Positions 54,759-63,876 of a DNA stretch of 64,000 bases are shown here, one piece after another. The notes under the pieces were generated by a model. It was not told the origin of the DNA, made no database searches, and was given only the letters and a program-made list of their open reading frames with translations. A program made the position numbers and the translations under genes. Origin of the DNA: Burkholderia anthina (lineage in GTDB: Bacteria; Pseudomonadota; Gammaproteobacteria; Burkholderiales; Burkholderiaceae); the NCBI RefSeq assembly GCF_902498995.1, contig NZ_CABVLY010000001.1, forward strand, positions 310,001-374,000. Reading direction: 5' to 3'. Numbering within the stretch: the first letter of the stretch is position 1; every line of letters begins with the position of its first letter.

Positions 54759-55850
54759 ATGAGCATTGACCGGGCACAAGTCGACGCCGCACTGGCGGCT
54801 GTCGTCGACCCCAATACCGGCCGTCCGTACGCGGCGAACAAGGGCGTGCGCAACGTCGCGATCGACGGCGACGTCGTGGCGGTCGACGTGGTGCTCGGCT
54901 ATCCGGCGCGCAGCCAGCACGACGACGTGCGCGCGCGCATCGCTGATGCGCTGAAGGGCGTGGCGGGCGTGCGCGACGCACGCGTCGCCGTGTCGCAGGA
55001 GATCGTCGCGCACACGGTACAGCGCGGCGTGAAGCTGCTGCCCAACGTGAAGAACATCGTCGCGGTCGCATCGGGCAAGGGCGGCGTCGGCAAGAGCACG
55101 ACGGCCGTGAACCTGGCGCTCGCGCTCGCCGCGGAAGGCGCGTCGGTCGGCATTCTCGACGCCGATATCTACGGCCCGTCGCTGCCGACGATGCTCGGCA
55201 TTCACGGCCAGCGCCCGGAGTCGCCCGACAATCAGTCGATGAACCCGCTGGTCGGCCACGGCCTGCAGGCGAACTCGATCGGTTTTCTGATCGAGGAAGA
55301 CAACCCGATGGTGTGGCGCGGCCCGATGGCGACGTCCGCGCTCGAGCAACTGCTGCGCCAGACCAACTGGCGCGAGCTCGACTACCTGATCGTCGACATG
55401 CCGCCGGGCACGGGCGACATCCAGCTCACGCTCGCGCAGCGCGTGCCGGTGACGGGCGCCGTGATCGTGACGACGCCGCAGGACATCGCGTTGCTCGACG
55501 CGAAGAAGGGCCTGAAGATGTTCGAGAAGGTCGGGATTCCGATTCTCGGTATCGTCGAGAACATGAGCATCCACGTCTGCTCGAACTGCGGCCACGAAGA
55601 GCATATCTTCGGCGCCGGCGGGGCCGAGCGGATGGCGAAAGATTACGACGTGAACGTGCTCGGCAGCCTGCCGCTCGACATCGCGATCCGCGCGCGCGCG
55701 GACAGCGGGACGCCGACGGTCGCGGCCGAACCGGACGGCGCGCTGGCGCGCCGCTACCGCGACATCGCGCGCGGCGTGGCGCTGGCAATTGCCGAGCGTT
55801 CGCGCGACATGACGTCGAAGTTCCCGTCGATCGTTGTTCAAAATACGTAA
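54759..55850 (+). CDS. apbC: Iron-sulfur cluster carrier ATPase ApbC/Mrp
   Basis: A 363-residue Nbp35/Mrp family P-loop protein. It has an N-terminal DUF59-like domain (residues 1-90), Walker A GKGGVGKSTTAVNLA, and DADIYGPSLPTMLGI. The cluster-binding CxxC pair is in VCSNCGHEEH. It transfers [Fe-S] clusters to apoproteins such as those in the metabolic genes. ATG 54759 follows a GGAG site. It sits opposite metG, an order common in proteobacteria. Confidence 0.93.
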   Translation: MSIDRAQVDAALAAVVDPNTGRPYAANKGVRNVAIDGDVVAVDVVLGYPARSQHDDVRARIADALKGVAGVRDARVAVSQEIVAHTVQRGVKLLPNVKNIVAVASGKGGVGKSTTAVNLALALAAEGASVGILDADIYGPSLPTMLGIHGQRPESPDNQSMNPLVGHGLQANSIGFLIEEDNPMVWRGPMATSALEQLLRQTNWRELDYLIVDMPPGTGDIQLTLAQRVPVTGAVIVTTPQDIALLDAKKGLKMFEKVGIPILGIVENMSIHVCSNCGHEEHIFGAGGAERMAKDYDVNVLGSLPLDIAIRARADSGTPTVAAEPDGALARRYRDIARGVALAIAERSRDMTSKFPSIVVQNT

Positions 55851-55983
55851 AACCCTTGCGGGGCGGGGCCTCACGCTGTTTACGGCGCCGCGAGGCGCGG
55901 TATCATGGCGACTTTTCCCGGGTCCCTTTACCCGCCCGGCATGGCCGCCGTGTCGAACGGCCGCCAGCCGGCATGAGGATCGA

Positions 55984-56520
55984 ATGAACCAACGACATCA
56001 CGGCGTGCGCGCCGGCCGCGCGCGGCGCGCGCTGCTGGCCGCCGCCGCGCTGGGCCTGCTGGCCGGCTGTACCTCTTTTTCCTCGTCGCACGAAAAGCGC
56101 GCCGACGCGCAGTTGCAGCCGACCGTCGGCTCGCAGACGCGCGGCGCGGTGACGTTCGTCGAGCGCCCGGACGGCGTCCAGGTCACCTACAACCTGGCCG
56201 GCCTGCCGCCGAACAGCGATCACGCGCTGCAGGTGCACGAGCGCGGCGACTGCAACGCGGGCGACGGTTCGAGCGCCGGCCAGGTGTTCGCGCCGGCCGC
56301 CGACCGGCTGCGTGCGGGCGCGCGCGTCGCCGGCGATCTCGGCAACATCCATGCGGACGCGAATGGCGTCGCGGCCGGTTTCATCGTCGCTCCCGATCTG
56401 GCCCTCGACGGCGTGCGCTCCGCGCTGAACCGCGCGGTGCTGGTCCACCGCGATTCCAGCGATCCCGCGTTTCCGCAGCACGGCGCGGGGCCCGCGCTCG
56501 CGTGCGGCGTGATCCGTTGA
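55984..56520 (+). CDS. CuZn superoxide dismutase-like lipoprotein with lost metal ligands
   Basis: A 178-residue lipoprotein (lipobox LLAGC, Cys29) with the SodC fold. Retained features are LVH (His155), GDLGNI with Asp118, the intramolecular disulfide Cys90/Cys174 and the ACGVI end. Replaced ligands are notable: the HxH pair is QVH (Gln83, His85), and the bridging His in GGHF is Gln (AGQVF, Gln100). The zinc histidines between are not seen. True dismutase activity is doubtful; a structural or metal-binding role, or relaxed selection, are alternatives. It is a single gene after apbC. Confidence 0.75.
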   Translation: MNQRHHGVRAGRARRALLAAAALGLLAGCTSFSSSHEKRADAQLQPTVGSQTRGAVTFVERPDGVQVTYNLAGLPPNSDHALQVHERGDCNAGDGSSAGQVFAPAADRLRAGARVAGDLGNIHADANGVAAGFIVAPDLALDGVRSALNRAVLVHRDSSDPAFPQHGAGPALACGVIR

Positions 56521-56654
56521 CGGCCGCTGCGTGCGCGAGCCGATGATCGCGTAAAATGTGCGCCTTTCCGGGTCGCTGCTTCGCGCCAGTGGCCCTTACC
56601 GACTGTCACGCAGCGTTTCCAGGCGCCCCGATATGAAACGACCCCAACGCTCAC

Positions 56655-56780
56655 TTCGTTCGCTGTCCCCCGAGGGGACGGCCAGCCGCCCACGGCCGGC
56701 TTTGCAAAGCCGGCCGGCTGCGCAGGCGCAGAGCGATGCTCTGCGAATGCCCTGCTACGCCCTTGGGACGGCCCGGCGGA
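56655..56780. repeat. Triple-hairpin structured element upstream of dcd
   Basis: Three hairpins in a row: GTCCCC-CGA-GGGGAC (56665-56679), a 24-bp perfect palindrome centred on TTTGCAAA (56693-56716), and CGCAGAGC-GAT-GCTCTGCG (56727-56745). The last ends 43 bp before the dcd start. The motif with neighbouring CTTGGGACGGCCCGGCGG looks like a dispersed Burkholderia intergenic repeat, but I cannot verify its copy number. Confidence 0.6.
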
Positions 56781-56787
56781 GGTCGGC

Positions 56788-57357
56788 ATGAGTATCAAGT
56801 CCGACAAGTGGATTCGGCGCATGGCCGAAGAGCACAAGATGATCGAGCCGTTCGTGCCCGATCAGGTTCGCGCGTCCGAGGACGGTCGCAGGATCGTCAG
56901 CTACGGCACGTCGAGCTACGGCTACGACATCCGCTGCGCGGACGAATTCAAGATCTTCACGAACATCAACTCGACGATCGTCGATCCGAAGAACTTCGAC
57001 GAGGGTTCGTTTGTCGATTTCAAGGGCGACGTGTGCATCATCCCGCCGAATTCGTTCGCGCTGGCCCGCACCGTCGAATATTTCCGCATCCCGCGCACCG
57101 TGCTGACCGTCTGCCTCGGCAAGTCGACGTACGCGCGCTGCGGGATCATCGTCAACGTGACGCCGTTCGAGCCCGAGTGGGAAGGCTACGTCACGCTGGA
57201 ATTCTCGAATACCACGCCGCTGCCGGCGAAGATCTACGCGAACGAAGGTGTCGCGCAGGTGCTGTTCTTCGAAAGCGACGAAGTGTGCGACGTGTCGTAC
57301 GCCGATCGCGGCGGCAAGTATCAGGGTCAGCGCGGTGTCACGCTGCCGAAAACCTGA
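56788..57357 (+). CDS. dcd: dCTP deaminase
   Basis: A 189-residue trimeric enzyme that converts dCTP to dUTP in pyrimidine deoxynucleotide supply. It begins [20 protein letters not shown] and contains [40 protein letters not shown] and [20 protein letters not shown], which hold the substrate site, plus [12 protein letters not shown] at the end. It is preceded by an RNA-like structured element that may influence its expression. Confidence 0.95.
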
Positions 57358-57438
57358 TCTGGTTGCATAACGTCTCACCAGTTTCCGGGTGACCGCTGCG
57401 CGTGACGCGCCGCGGTCGTTCTTTTTGGAGAATCGCCC

Positions 57439-59718
57439 ATGAAGTTTCGTTTCCCCGTCGTCATCATCGACGAAGATTTCCGCTCCGAGAACATCTCGGG
57501 CTCCGGCATCCGGGCGTTGGCCGAAGCGATCGAGAAGGAGGGCGTCGAAGTCCTCGGCCTCACGAGCTACGGCGATCTGACGTCGTTCGCGCAGCAGTCG
57601 AGCCGCGCGTCGTGCTTCATCCTGTCGATCGACGACGACGAACTCATGCTCGGCGAGACGGGCCCGGACGGCGAACTGCCGGAACTGGCGACCGCGATCA
57701 TCGAGCTGCGTGCGTTCGTGACCGAAGTGCGCCGCCGCAACGCGGACATTCCGATCTTCCTGTACGGCGAGACGCGCACGTCGCGCCATCTGCCGAACGA
57801 CATCCTGCGCGAACTGCACGGCTTCATCCACATGTTCGAGGACACGCCGGAATTCGTCGCGCGCCACATCATCCGCGAGGCGAAGGTCTATCTGGACTCG
57901 CTCGCGCCGCCGTTCTTCAAGGAACTGGTGAAATACGCGGACGAAGGCTCGTACTCGTGGCACTGCCCGGGCCACTCGGGCGGCGTTGCGTTCCTGAAGA
58001 ACCCGCTCGGCCAGATGTTCCACCAGTTCTTCGGCGAGAACATGCTGCGCGCGGACGTGTGCAACGCCGTCGACGAACTCGGCCAGCTGCTCGATCACAC
58101 GGGCCCGGTCGCGGCGTCCGAGCGCAACGCGGCGCGCATCTTCAGCGCGGACCACCTGTTCTTCGTGACCAACGGCACGTCGACGTCGAACAAGATCGTC
58201 TGGCACGCGACGGTCGCACCCGGCGACATCGTGCTGGTCGACCGCAACTGCCACAAGTCGATCCTGCACGCGATCACGATGACGGGCGCGATTCCGGTGT
58301 TCCTCACGCCGACGCGCAACCACTTCGGCATCATCGGGCCGATCCCGCGCGACGAATTCAAGCCGGAGAACATCCGCAAGAAGATCGACGCGAACCCGTT
58401 CGCGCGCGAGGCGATGCGCCAGAATCCGGAGATGAAGCCGCGCATCCTGACGATCACGCAGAGCACGTACGACGGTGTCGTCTACAACGTCGAGATGATC
58501 AAGGATCTGCTCGGCGACCTGCTCGACACGCTGCACTTCGACGAAGCGTGGCTGCCGCACGCGACGTTCCACGATTTCTACCGCGACATGCACGCGATCG
58601 GCGACGGCCGTCCGCGCACGGGCGCGCTCGTGTTCGCGACGCACTCGACGCACAAGCTGCTCGCGGGCATTTCGCAGGCGTCGCAGATCGTCGTGCAGGA
58701 TTCCGAGAACCGCACGTTCGACAAGCACCGCTTCAACGAGGCGTACCTGATGCACACGTCGACGAGCCCGCAGTACGCGATCATCGCGTCGTGCGACGTC
58801 GCGGCGGCGATGATGGAGCCGCCGGGCGGCACCGCGCTCGTCGAGGAATCGATCGCCGAGGCGATCGACTTCCGCCGCGCGATGCGCAAGGTCGACGCCG
58901 AATACGGCGACGACTGGTTCTTCAGCGTGTGGGGCCCGGACGACCTGTCCGAAGAGGGCATCGGCTCGCGCGAAGACTGGATGCTGAAGCCGAACGACCA
59001 CTGGCACGGCTTCGGCCCGCTCGCGGAAGGCTTCAACATGCTCGACCCGATCAAGGCGACGATCATCACGCCGGGGCTCGACGTCGACGGCGAGTTCGGC
59101 GAGACGGGCATCCCGGCCGCGATCGTCACGAAGTACCTGGCCGAGCACGGGATCATCGTCGAGAAGACCGGCCTGTACTCGTTCTTCATCATGTTCACGA
59201 TCGGCATCACGAAGGGCCGCTGGAACTCGATGGTGACCGAGCTGCAGCAGTTCAAGGACGACTACGACAACAACCAGCCGCTGTGGCGCGTGCTGCCGGA
59301 ATTCGTCGCGCAGCATCCGCGCTACGAGCGCGTCGGCCTGCGCGACCTGTGCACGCAGATCCACGACGTGTACCGCGCGAACGACATCGCGCGCCTGACG
59401 ACGGAGATGTACCTGTCGGACATGGAGCCGGCGATGAAGCCGTCGGACGCGTTCGCGAAGCTCGCGCACCGCAAGATCGACCGCGTGCCGCTCGACGAGC
59501 TCGAAGGCCGCGTGACGAGCATCCTGCTCACGCCGTACCCGCCGGGCATTCCGCTGCTGATCCCGGGCGAGCGCTTCAACAAGACGATCGTGAACTACCT
59601 GCGGTTCGCGCGCGACTTCAACGAGCGCTTCCCGGGCTTCCACACCGACATCCACGGCCTCGTCGCGGAAGACCTGAACGGTCGCGTCGAGTACTTCGTT
59701 GACTGCGTGCGCGACTGA
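57439..59718 (+). CDS. Ornithine/lysine/arginine decarboxylase
   Basis: A 759-residue PLP decarboxylase of the aspartate aminotransferase fold (group III). The N-terminal wing domain spans residues 1-130 and the PLP domain about 150-420, with ATHSTHKLLAG carrying the Schiff-base lysine (Lys406) and the conserved PGHSGGVAFLKNPLG. The C-terminal domain follows. It forms decamers in relatives and makes polyamines or buffers acid. Lysine, arginine or ornithine specificity is not clear from the sequence, so no symbol is given. It is coupled to the next gene by an ATGA-type overlap. Confidence 0.88.
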   Translation: MKFRFPVVIIDEDFRSENISGSGIRALAEAIEKEGVEVLGLTSYGDLTSFAQQSSRASCFILSIDDDELMLGETGPDGELPELATAIIELRAFVTEVRRRNADIPIFLYGETRTSRHLPNDILRELHGFIHMFEDTPEFVARHIIREAKVYLDSLAPPFFKELVKYADEGSYSWHCPGHSGGVAFLKNPLGQMFHQFFGENMLRADVCNAVDELGQLLDHTGPVAASERNAARIFSADHLFFVTNGTSTSNKIVWHATVAPGDIVLVDRNCHKSILHAITMTGAIPVFLTPTRNHFGIIGPIPRDEFKPENIRKKIDANPFAREAMRQNPEMKPRILTITQSTYDGVVYNVEMIKDLLGDLLDTLHFDEAWLPHATFHDFYRDMHAIGDGRPRTGALVFATHSTHKLLAGISQASQIVVQDSENRTFDKHRFNEAYLMHTSTSPQYAIIASCDVAAAMMEPPGGTALVEESIAEAIDFRRAMRKVDAEYGDDWFFSVWGPDDLSEEGIGSREDWMLKPNDHWHGFGPLAEGFNMLDPIKATIITPGLDVDGEFGETGIPAAIVTKYLAEHGIIVEKTGLYSFFIMFTIGITKGRWNSMVTELQQFKDDYDNNQPLWRVLPEFVAQHPRYERVGLRDLCTQIHDVYRANDIARLTTEMYLSDMEPAMKPSDAFAKLAHRKIDRVPLDELEGRVTSILLTPYPPGIPLLIPGERFNKTIVNYLRFARDFNERFPGFHTDIHGLVAEDLNGRVEYFVDCVRD

Positions 59719-60506
59719 TGGCGACGCATGGACGAATCCGGGCGATGCGCGCGGCGCTGGCCGCGCTCGTCGTCTGGGCGACGTGGCTGGCGGGGCCGGC
59801 CGGGTTGAATGCGGCGCACGCGGAAGTTGCCGCTGCCGACCCGATCGACGTCGCGATGCGGCAGTGTCTCGCGCGGCGCGACCGGTCGTCGACGGCCGGC
59901 CAGATCCAGTGCATGGGCGAAGCGCAGCAGCAGTGGCAGGCGGTGATGGATGGCGCGTACCAGCGCCTGTCGAAGGATGCGCCGGCCGATGCGAAGCGCG
60001 GCTGGCAGGACAGTCAGCGCCGCTGGGTCACGTGGCGCAAGGATGAACTGCATCTGCTGAAAGCGGTGTACGACACGACGCGCGGGACCGCGTACACGAT
60101 GTCGAGCGCCGACATGCAGCTGCAGCCGGTGCGCGATCGCGCGCTCGCGCTGCGCGCGGCGGCCGACCGTTATGCGCCGCCTGCCGCGGCGACGAGCGCG
60201 GCGCAAGGCGCTGCCGCCGGCGGCAAGCCGGCGAATGGCGCGCGCGACCCGGCGATCCAGCGCGTGCGGCCGTGCGTGCAGGATGCCGCGTGCGAGCACG
60301 CGGTATTCGACCTGAACCGCTATTACCAGAAGCTGCGCCGCAAGATGCCCGCGCATTCGGCCACGACGCTCGTGCGTGCGCAGCGCGCGTGGGTGGCGTT
60401 CCGCGATGCGACGGCGCCGCTCGTCGGCGAGGACGGGCGGGTCGACCTGATCGGCGCGCGCATCGCGACGATGAAACGGCTGTCGGAGACGGCCGGCAAC
60501 AAGTAA
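59718..60506 (+). CDS. DUF1311 / LprI-like secreted protein
   Basis: A 262-residue exported protein. A signal peptide covers the first 35 residues (MRAALAALVVWATWLAGPAG to AHA). There are two DUF1311-like copies: residues about 45-130 (AMRQCLARRDRSSTAGQIQC, then WRKDELHLLKAVYDTTRGTA) and about 175-262 (RPCVQDAACEHAVFDLNRYY). A related lysozyme inhibitor, LprI, has this fold; inhibition of lysozyme is only a possible role. The start overlaps the decarboxylase stop. Position 59745 is an alternative start. Confidence 0.7.
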   Translation: MATHGRIRAMRAALAALVVWATWLAGPAGLNAAHAEVAAADPIDVAMRQCLARRDRSSTAGQIQCMGEAQQQWQAVMDGAYQRLSKDAPADAKRGWQDSQRRWVTWRKDELHLLKAVYDTTRGTAYTMSSADMQLQPVRDRALALRAAADRYAPPAAATSAAQGAAAGGKPANGARDPAIQRVRPCVQDAACEHAVFDLNRYYQKLRRKMPAHSATTLVRAQRAWVAFRDATAPLVGEDGRVDLIGARIATMKRLSETAGNK

Positions 60507-60541
60507 CGCGCGGGCCGCGACGGCGATCGTGCGCGACAACG

Positions 60542-60573
60542 CAAAACGGGCACCCTCGGGTGCCCGTTTTGCA
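60542..60573. terminator. Bidirectional terminator after the DUF1311 gene
   Basis: AAAACGGGCACCC pairs with GGGTGCCCGTTTT around TC. It ends the converging transcripts of the decarboxylase operon and the HAD gene. Confidence 0.85.
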
Positions 60574-60595
60574 TTCGGGGCGCTGCGTGACGTGC

Positions 60596-61279
60596 TTACG
60601 CGGGCTGCTGCGTATCGAGGCGGCCGAACCACGACGGCACGAGCGTGACCGCGTCGTCGAGCGAGGCGAGCACGTGCAGGCTCAGCGCGACGATCTCGGG
60701 CGTGGGCGCCTTCAGGTCCGGCACGGTGACGACCGATGCGCCGGCGCCGGCCGCCGACTGCGCGCCGAAGTCGCTGTCCTCGAAGGCGACGCATGCGTGC
60801 GCCGGCACGCCGAGGCGTTCGGCCGCGAGCCGGTAGACGGCCGGGTCGGGCTTGCCGCGCGAGACTTCGTCGCCGCCCGCGATCGCGCGGAAGAACGGCA
60901 GCACGCCGACCGCATCGAGGCGCGCGCGAATCACGTCGCGTGCGGACGACGATGCGACCGCGCACGGAATGCCGGCCTGCGCGAGCGTCTCGAGCAGCGC
61001 GAGTGCGCCGGACTTCAGCGGAAACTTCGGATGAGGTTCGGGCGCGGCGAGCTGCTCGCGTACGCGGGTGCGCACGGCGTCGAACGTGTCGGGGTTGCCG
61101 ATCAGCCGCGCGAGGATCACCTGGCCTTCGGCGAACGAGCGGCCGACGATCTGCAGGTAGTCGATCTCGGTCAGCACGACGCCGTGGGCGTTCGACACGT
61201 CGATCCACGTGTTCATGATGGTCCGCTCGGAATCGACGAGCAGGCCGTCCATGTCGAAGAGCGCGGCGGAGAAAATCAT
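60596..61279 (-). CDS. HAD family phosphatase, phosphoglycolate phosphatase-like
   Basis: A 227-residue haloacid-dehalogenase-type hydrolase, beta-phosphoglucomutase subgroup. The catalytic Asp pair is in LFDMDGLLVDSERT, the Ser in VASSSARDVI, the Lys in GKPDPAVYRLAA and the acidic pair in VAFEDSDFGAQSA. It dephosphorylates sugar phosphates or similar metabolites (for example 2-deoxyglucose-6-phosphate-like substrates in relatives). ATG 61277-61279 begins the family pattern; the frame upstream is not conserved. It follows argH, separated by a terminator. Confidence 0.87.
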   Translation of the reverse strand: MIFSAALFDMDGLLVDSERTIMNTWIDVSNAHGVVLTEIDYLQIVGRSFAEGQVILARLIGNPDTFDAVRTRVREQLAAPEPHPKFPLKSGALALLETLAQAGIPCAVASSSARDVIRARLDAVGVLPFFRAIAGGDEVSRGKPDPAVYRLAAERLGVPAHACVAFEDSDFGAQSAAGAGASVVTVPDLKAPTPEIVALSLHVLASLDDAVTLVPSWFGRLDTQQPA

Positions 61280-61333
61280 CGGCGGTATCCGGGAAGCGGG
61301 GAAGGCGACGGGCGGCGCGACGGCCGCCCGGAT

Positions 61334-61360
61334 GAAAAACGGACGCCGAAGGCGTCCGTT
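61334..61360 (-). terminator. Terminator after argH
   Basis: AACGGACGCC (61339-61348) pairs with GGCGTCCGTT (61351-61360) with a GA loop. The A run on the left is the U-tail on the minus strand. Confidence 0.75.
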
Positions 61361-61373
61361 CGTGACAGCAGGC

Positions 61374-62783
61374 TTACTTGCCGAGCGCGGCGCGGGCGGC
61401 CTTGACCGCCGCACGCACCTGGTCGGGCGCGGTGCCGCCCGGGTGATTGCGGCTCGCGACCGACCCTTCGAGCGTCAGATAGCCGAACACGTCGTCGCCG
61501 ATCAGGTGCGCGACGTTCGGCAGCTCCTGCTTCATCTCGTCGAGCGTCAGGTCGGCGAGATCGATCCCGCGGTCGTCGCAGATCTTCACCGCGTGCGCGA
61601 CGGCTTCGTGCGCGTCACGGAACGGCAGGCCGCGCTTCACGAGGTAGTCGGCGAGGTCGGTGGCGGTCGAGAAGCCCTGCAGCGCGGCCGCGCGCATCGC
61701 GTCCGGCTTCACGGTGATGCCCGCGACCATTTCCGCGAAGATCCGCAGCGTGTCGGCGACGGTGTCGACCGTGTCGAACAGCGGTTCCTTGTCTTCCTGG
61801 TTGTCCTTGTTGTACGCGAGCGGCTGGCCCTTCATCAGCGTGAGGAGCGCCATCAGGTGGCCGTTCACGCGGCCGGTCTTGCCGCGCGCGAGCTCGGGCA
61901 CGTCCGGGTTCTTCTTCTGCGGCATGATCGAGCTGCCGGTGCAGAAGCGGTCGGCGATGTCGATGAAGCCGACGCGGGGGCTCATCCACAGCACGAGTTC
62001 CTCGGAGAAGCGCGATACGTGCGTCATCACGAGCGCGGATGCCGCCGTGAATTCGATCGCGAAATCGCGATCCGACACCGCGTCGAGCGAGTTCGCGCAG
62101 ATGCCGTCGAAGCCGAGCGTCTTCGCGACCGCGTGACGGTCGATCGGGTAGCTGGTGCCCGCCAGCGCGGCCGCGCCGAGCGGCAGGCGGTTCACGCGGG
62201 TGCGGCAGTCGCGCATGCGTTCCGCGTCGCGCGTGAACATTTCCACGTAGGCGAGCAGGTGATGGCCGAACGTGACGGGCTGCGCGACCTGCAGGTGCGT
62301 GAAGCCCGGCATGATCGTGTCCGCGTTCGTCTCGGCGAGGTCGATCAGTGCGCCGCGCAGGTCGGTCAGCAGGCCGCCGATGCGGTCGATCTCGCCGCGC
62401 AGCCACAGACGGATGTCGGTCGCGACCTGGTCGTTGCGCGAGCGGCCCGTGTGCAGGCGCTTGCCGGCGTCGCCGATCAGCGCGGTCAGGCGCGCCTCGA
62501 TGTTCAGGTGGACGTCTTCCAGGTCGAGCTGCCATTCGAATTCGCCGCGCTCGATCTCGCCCTTGATCTGTGCCATCCCGCGTTCGATCGCGGCGAGGTC
62601 GTCGGCGCTGATGATCTTCTGCGCCGCGAGCATGCTCGCGTGCGCGAGCGAGCCGGTGATGTCGACGAGCGCGAGGCGCTTGTCGAAAAACACCGACGAC
62701 GTGTAGCGCTTGACCAGCTCCGACATCGGTTCCGAGAAGCGGGCCGACCAGGCCTCGCCCTTTTTGTGCAGTTGGGACGTCAT
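61374..62783 (-). CDS. argH: Argininosuccinate lyase
   Basis: A 469-residue fumarase-superfamily lyase that splits argininosuccinate to arginine and fumarate. The superfamily signature [15 protein letters not shown] includes the catalytic Ser and Lys. It begins [20 protein letters not shown], a typical ArgH start. I chose ATG 62781-62783 because the 21 residues the longer frame would add are unlike ArgH. It is a single-gene unit between an XRE regulator and a HAD gene. Confidence 0.95.
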   Translation of the reverse strand: MTSQLHKKGEAWSARFSEPMSELVKRYTSSVFFDKRLALVDITGSLAHASMLAAQKIISADDLAAIERGMAQIKGEIERGEFEWQLDLEDVHLNIEARLTALIGDAGKRLHTGRSRNDQVATDIRLWLRGEIDRIGGLLTDLRGALIDLAETNADTIMPGFTHLQVAQPVTFGHHLLAYVEMFTRDAERMRDCRTRVNRLPLGAAALAGTSYPIDRHAVAKTLGFDGICANSLDAVSDRDFAIEFTAASALVMTHVSRFSEELVLWMSPRVGFIDIADRFCTGSSIMPQKKNPDVPELARGKTGRVNGHLMALLTLMKGQPLAYNKDNQEDKEPLFDTVDTVADTLRIFAEMVAGITVKPDAMRAAALQGFSTATDLADYLVKRGLPFRDAHEAVAHAVKICDDRGIDLADLTLDEMKQELPNVAHLIGDDVFGYLTLEGSVASRNHPGGTAPDQVRAAVKAARAALGK

Positions 62784-62889
62784 GGCGATTCTTCGAAGGG
62801 GAGTTGGGCGGCGTGCGCCGCCGAGGGAATCCCGCGATTCTAACATTCGCGGGGCGGCCCGCCGGCCTTTGCCGGCGCGGGCCGCTCGC

Positions 62890-63699
62890 TCAGTCGCGCA
62901 CGAGGACCACGAGCTTCAGGTCTTCCCGATGCGCGGGCTTCAGCGTGATCTGCTGGTACACGAGGCGGCCGTCGGCCGGGTGGTCGAACTCGCGCAGGCC
63001 GCCTTCGCGCTCGAACACGTCCTGCGACGCCCAGTACTGCGCGAACGCGTCGCTGCCGGCCATCAGCGCGTCGATCAGCGCGCGGGTCGGCGCGTCGGCC
63101 AGATGGCGGATCGAGTCGGCGCGGAATTCGGCCGCGAGGCGCCGCGCACGGGTTTCCCAGTCGACGATCAGCGTGCGCGCGGCCGGCGACATGAACGTGA
63201 AGCGCAGCAGGTTGCGGTCGTGCTCGCCGTCGAGCCAGCCGGTAAACAGCGCCGCGGCCGGCGCGTTCCACGCGAGCGCGTTCCATTGGCGGTCGAGCAC
63301 GTAGGCGGGCGTGGCGATCGCGGCGACGGTCGCCGCGAGCGTCGGCGGCAGGTCGCCGGCCGCGACGTCGGGCTCGGCCGGGTCGCGCTGCGCGGCCAGC
63401 TCGAACAGGTACGCGCGCTCGGCCTTCGACAACTGCAATGCGACGGCGATCCGGGCGAGCGCGTCGGCCGACGCCGACACCGGGCGGCCCTGCTCGATCC
63501 ACGTGTACCAGGTCGGGCTGACGCCGCAGAGCTGCGCGACTTCCTCGCGCCGCAGGCCCGGCGTGCGGCGGCGCGGGCCGGGCGGCAGGCCGACGGCCTG
63601 CGGCGACAGCCGTTCGCGGTGCGCGCGGATGAATTCGCCGAGCGCGCGGGCGGGCGTCGCGTCGAGTGGCGGGTTGGGAGCGGAGGACGACGGGTTCAT
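62890..63699 (-). CDS. XRE family regulator with MmyB-like ligand domain
   Basis: A 269-residue regulator. An N-terminal HTH (residues about 40-80, [20 protein letters not shown], then [20 protein letters not shown]) is followed by an MmyB-like domain ([20 protein letters not shown]). Such regulators often bind fatty acids or similar ligands and control a divergent enzyme. The divergent gene here is a SAM methyltransferase; the palindrome at 63792-63807 is the likely operator. ATG 63697-63699 is used. Confidence 0.85.
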   Translation of the reverse strand: MNPSSSAPNPPLDATPARALGEFIRAHRERLSPQAVGLPPGPRRRTPGLRREEVAQLCGVSPTWYTWIEQGRPVSASADALARIAVALQLSKAERAYLFELAAQRDPAEPDVAAGDLPPTLAATVAAIATPAYVLDRQWNALAWNAPAAALFTGWLDGEHDRNLLRFTFMSPAARTLIVDWETRARRLAAEFRADSIRHLADAPTRALIDALMAGSDAFAQYWASQDVFEREGGLREFDHPADGRLVYQQITLKPAHREDLKLVVLVRD

Positions 63700-63791
63700 G
63701 CGAAAACGGCTGAAACGACGAAAAGGGAAAAAAAGGCGCTGGGCGCGGCAAGCATCAGGCAGGTGTAACGAATACCAGAATAACTGCTTAA

Positions 63792-63821
63792 CTTGTACTG
63801 GTACAAGCGCGGCCCTATTGT
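63792..63821 (+). promoter_or_regulatory. Promoter overlapped by inverted repeat, upstream of the methyltransferase gene
   Basis: CTTGTAC-TG-GTACAAG (63792-63807) is a perfect inverted repeat with 7-bp arms. A promoter can be read through it: -35 TTGTAC (63793-63798), 17-bp spacer, -10 TATTGT (63816-63821). A repressor bound at the palindrome would block the promoter. The XRE protein gene is divergent. Confidence 0.55.
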
Positions 63822-63876
63822 AGCGATTCGCGCGCTGGCAAGCAGCGGGCGCCCCACCACAAGAAGGAGCGAACGA

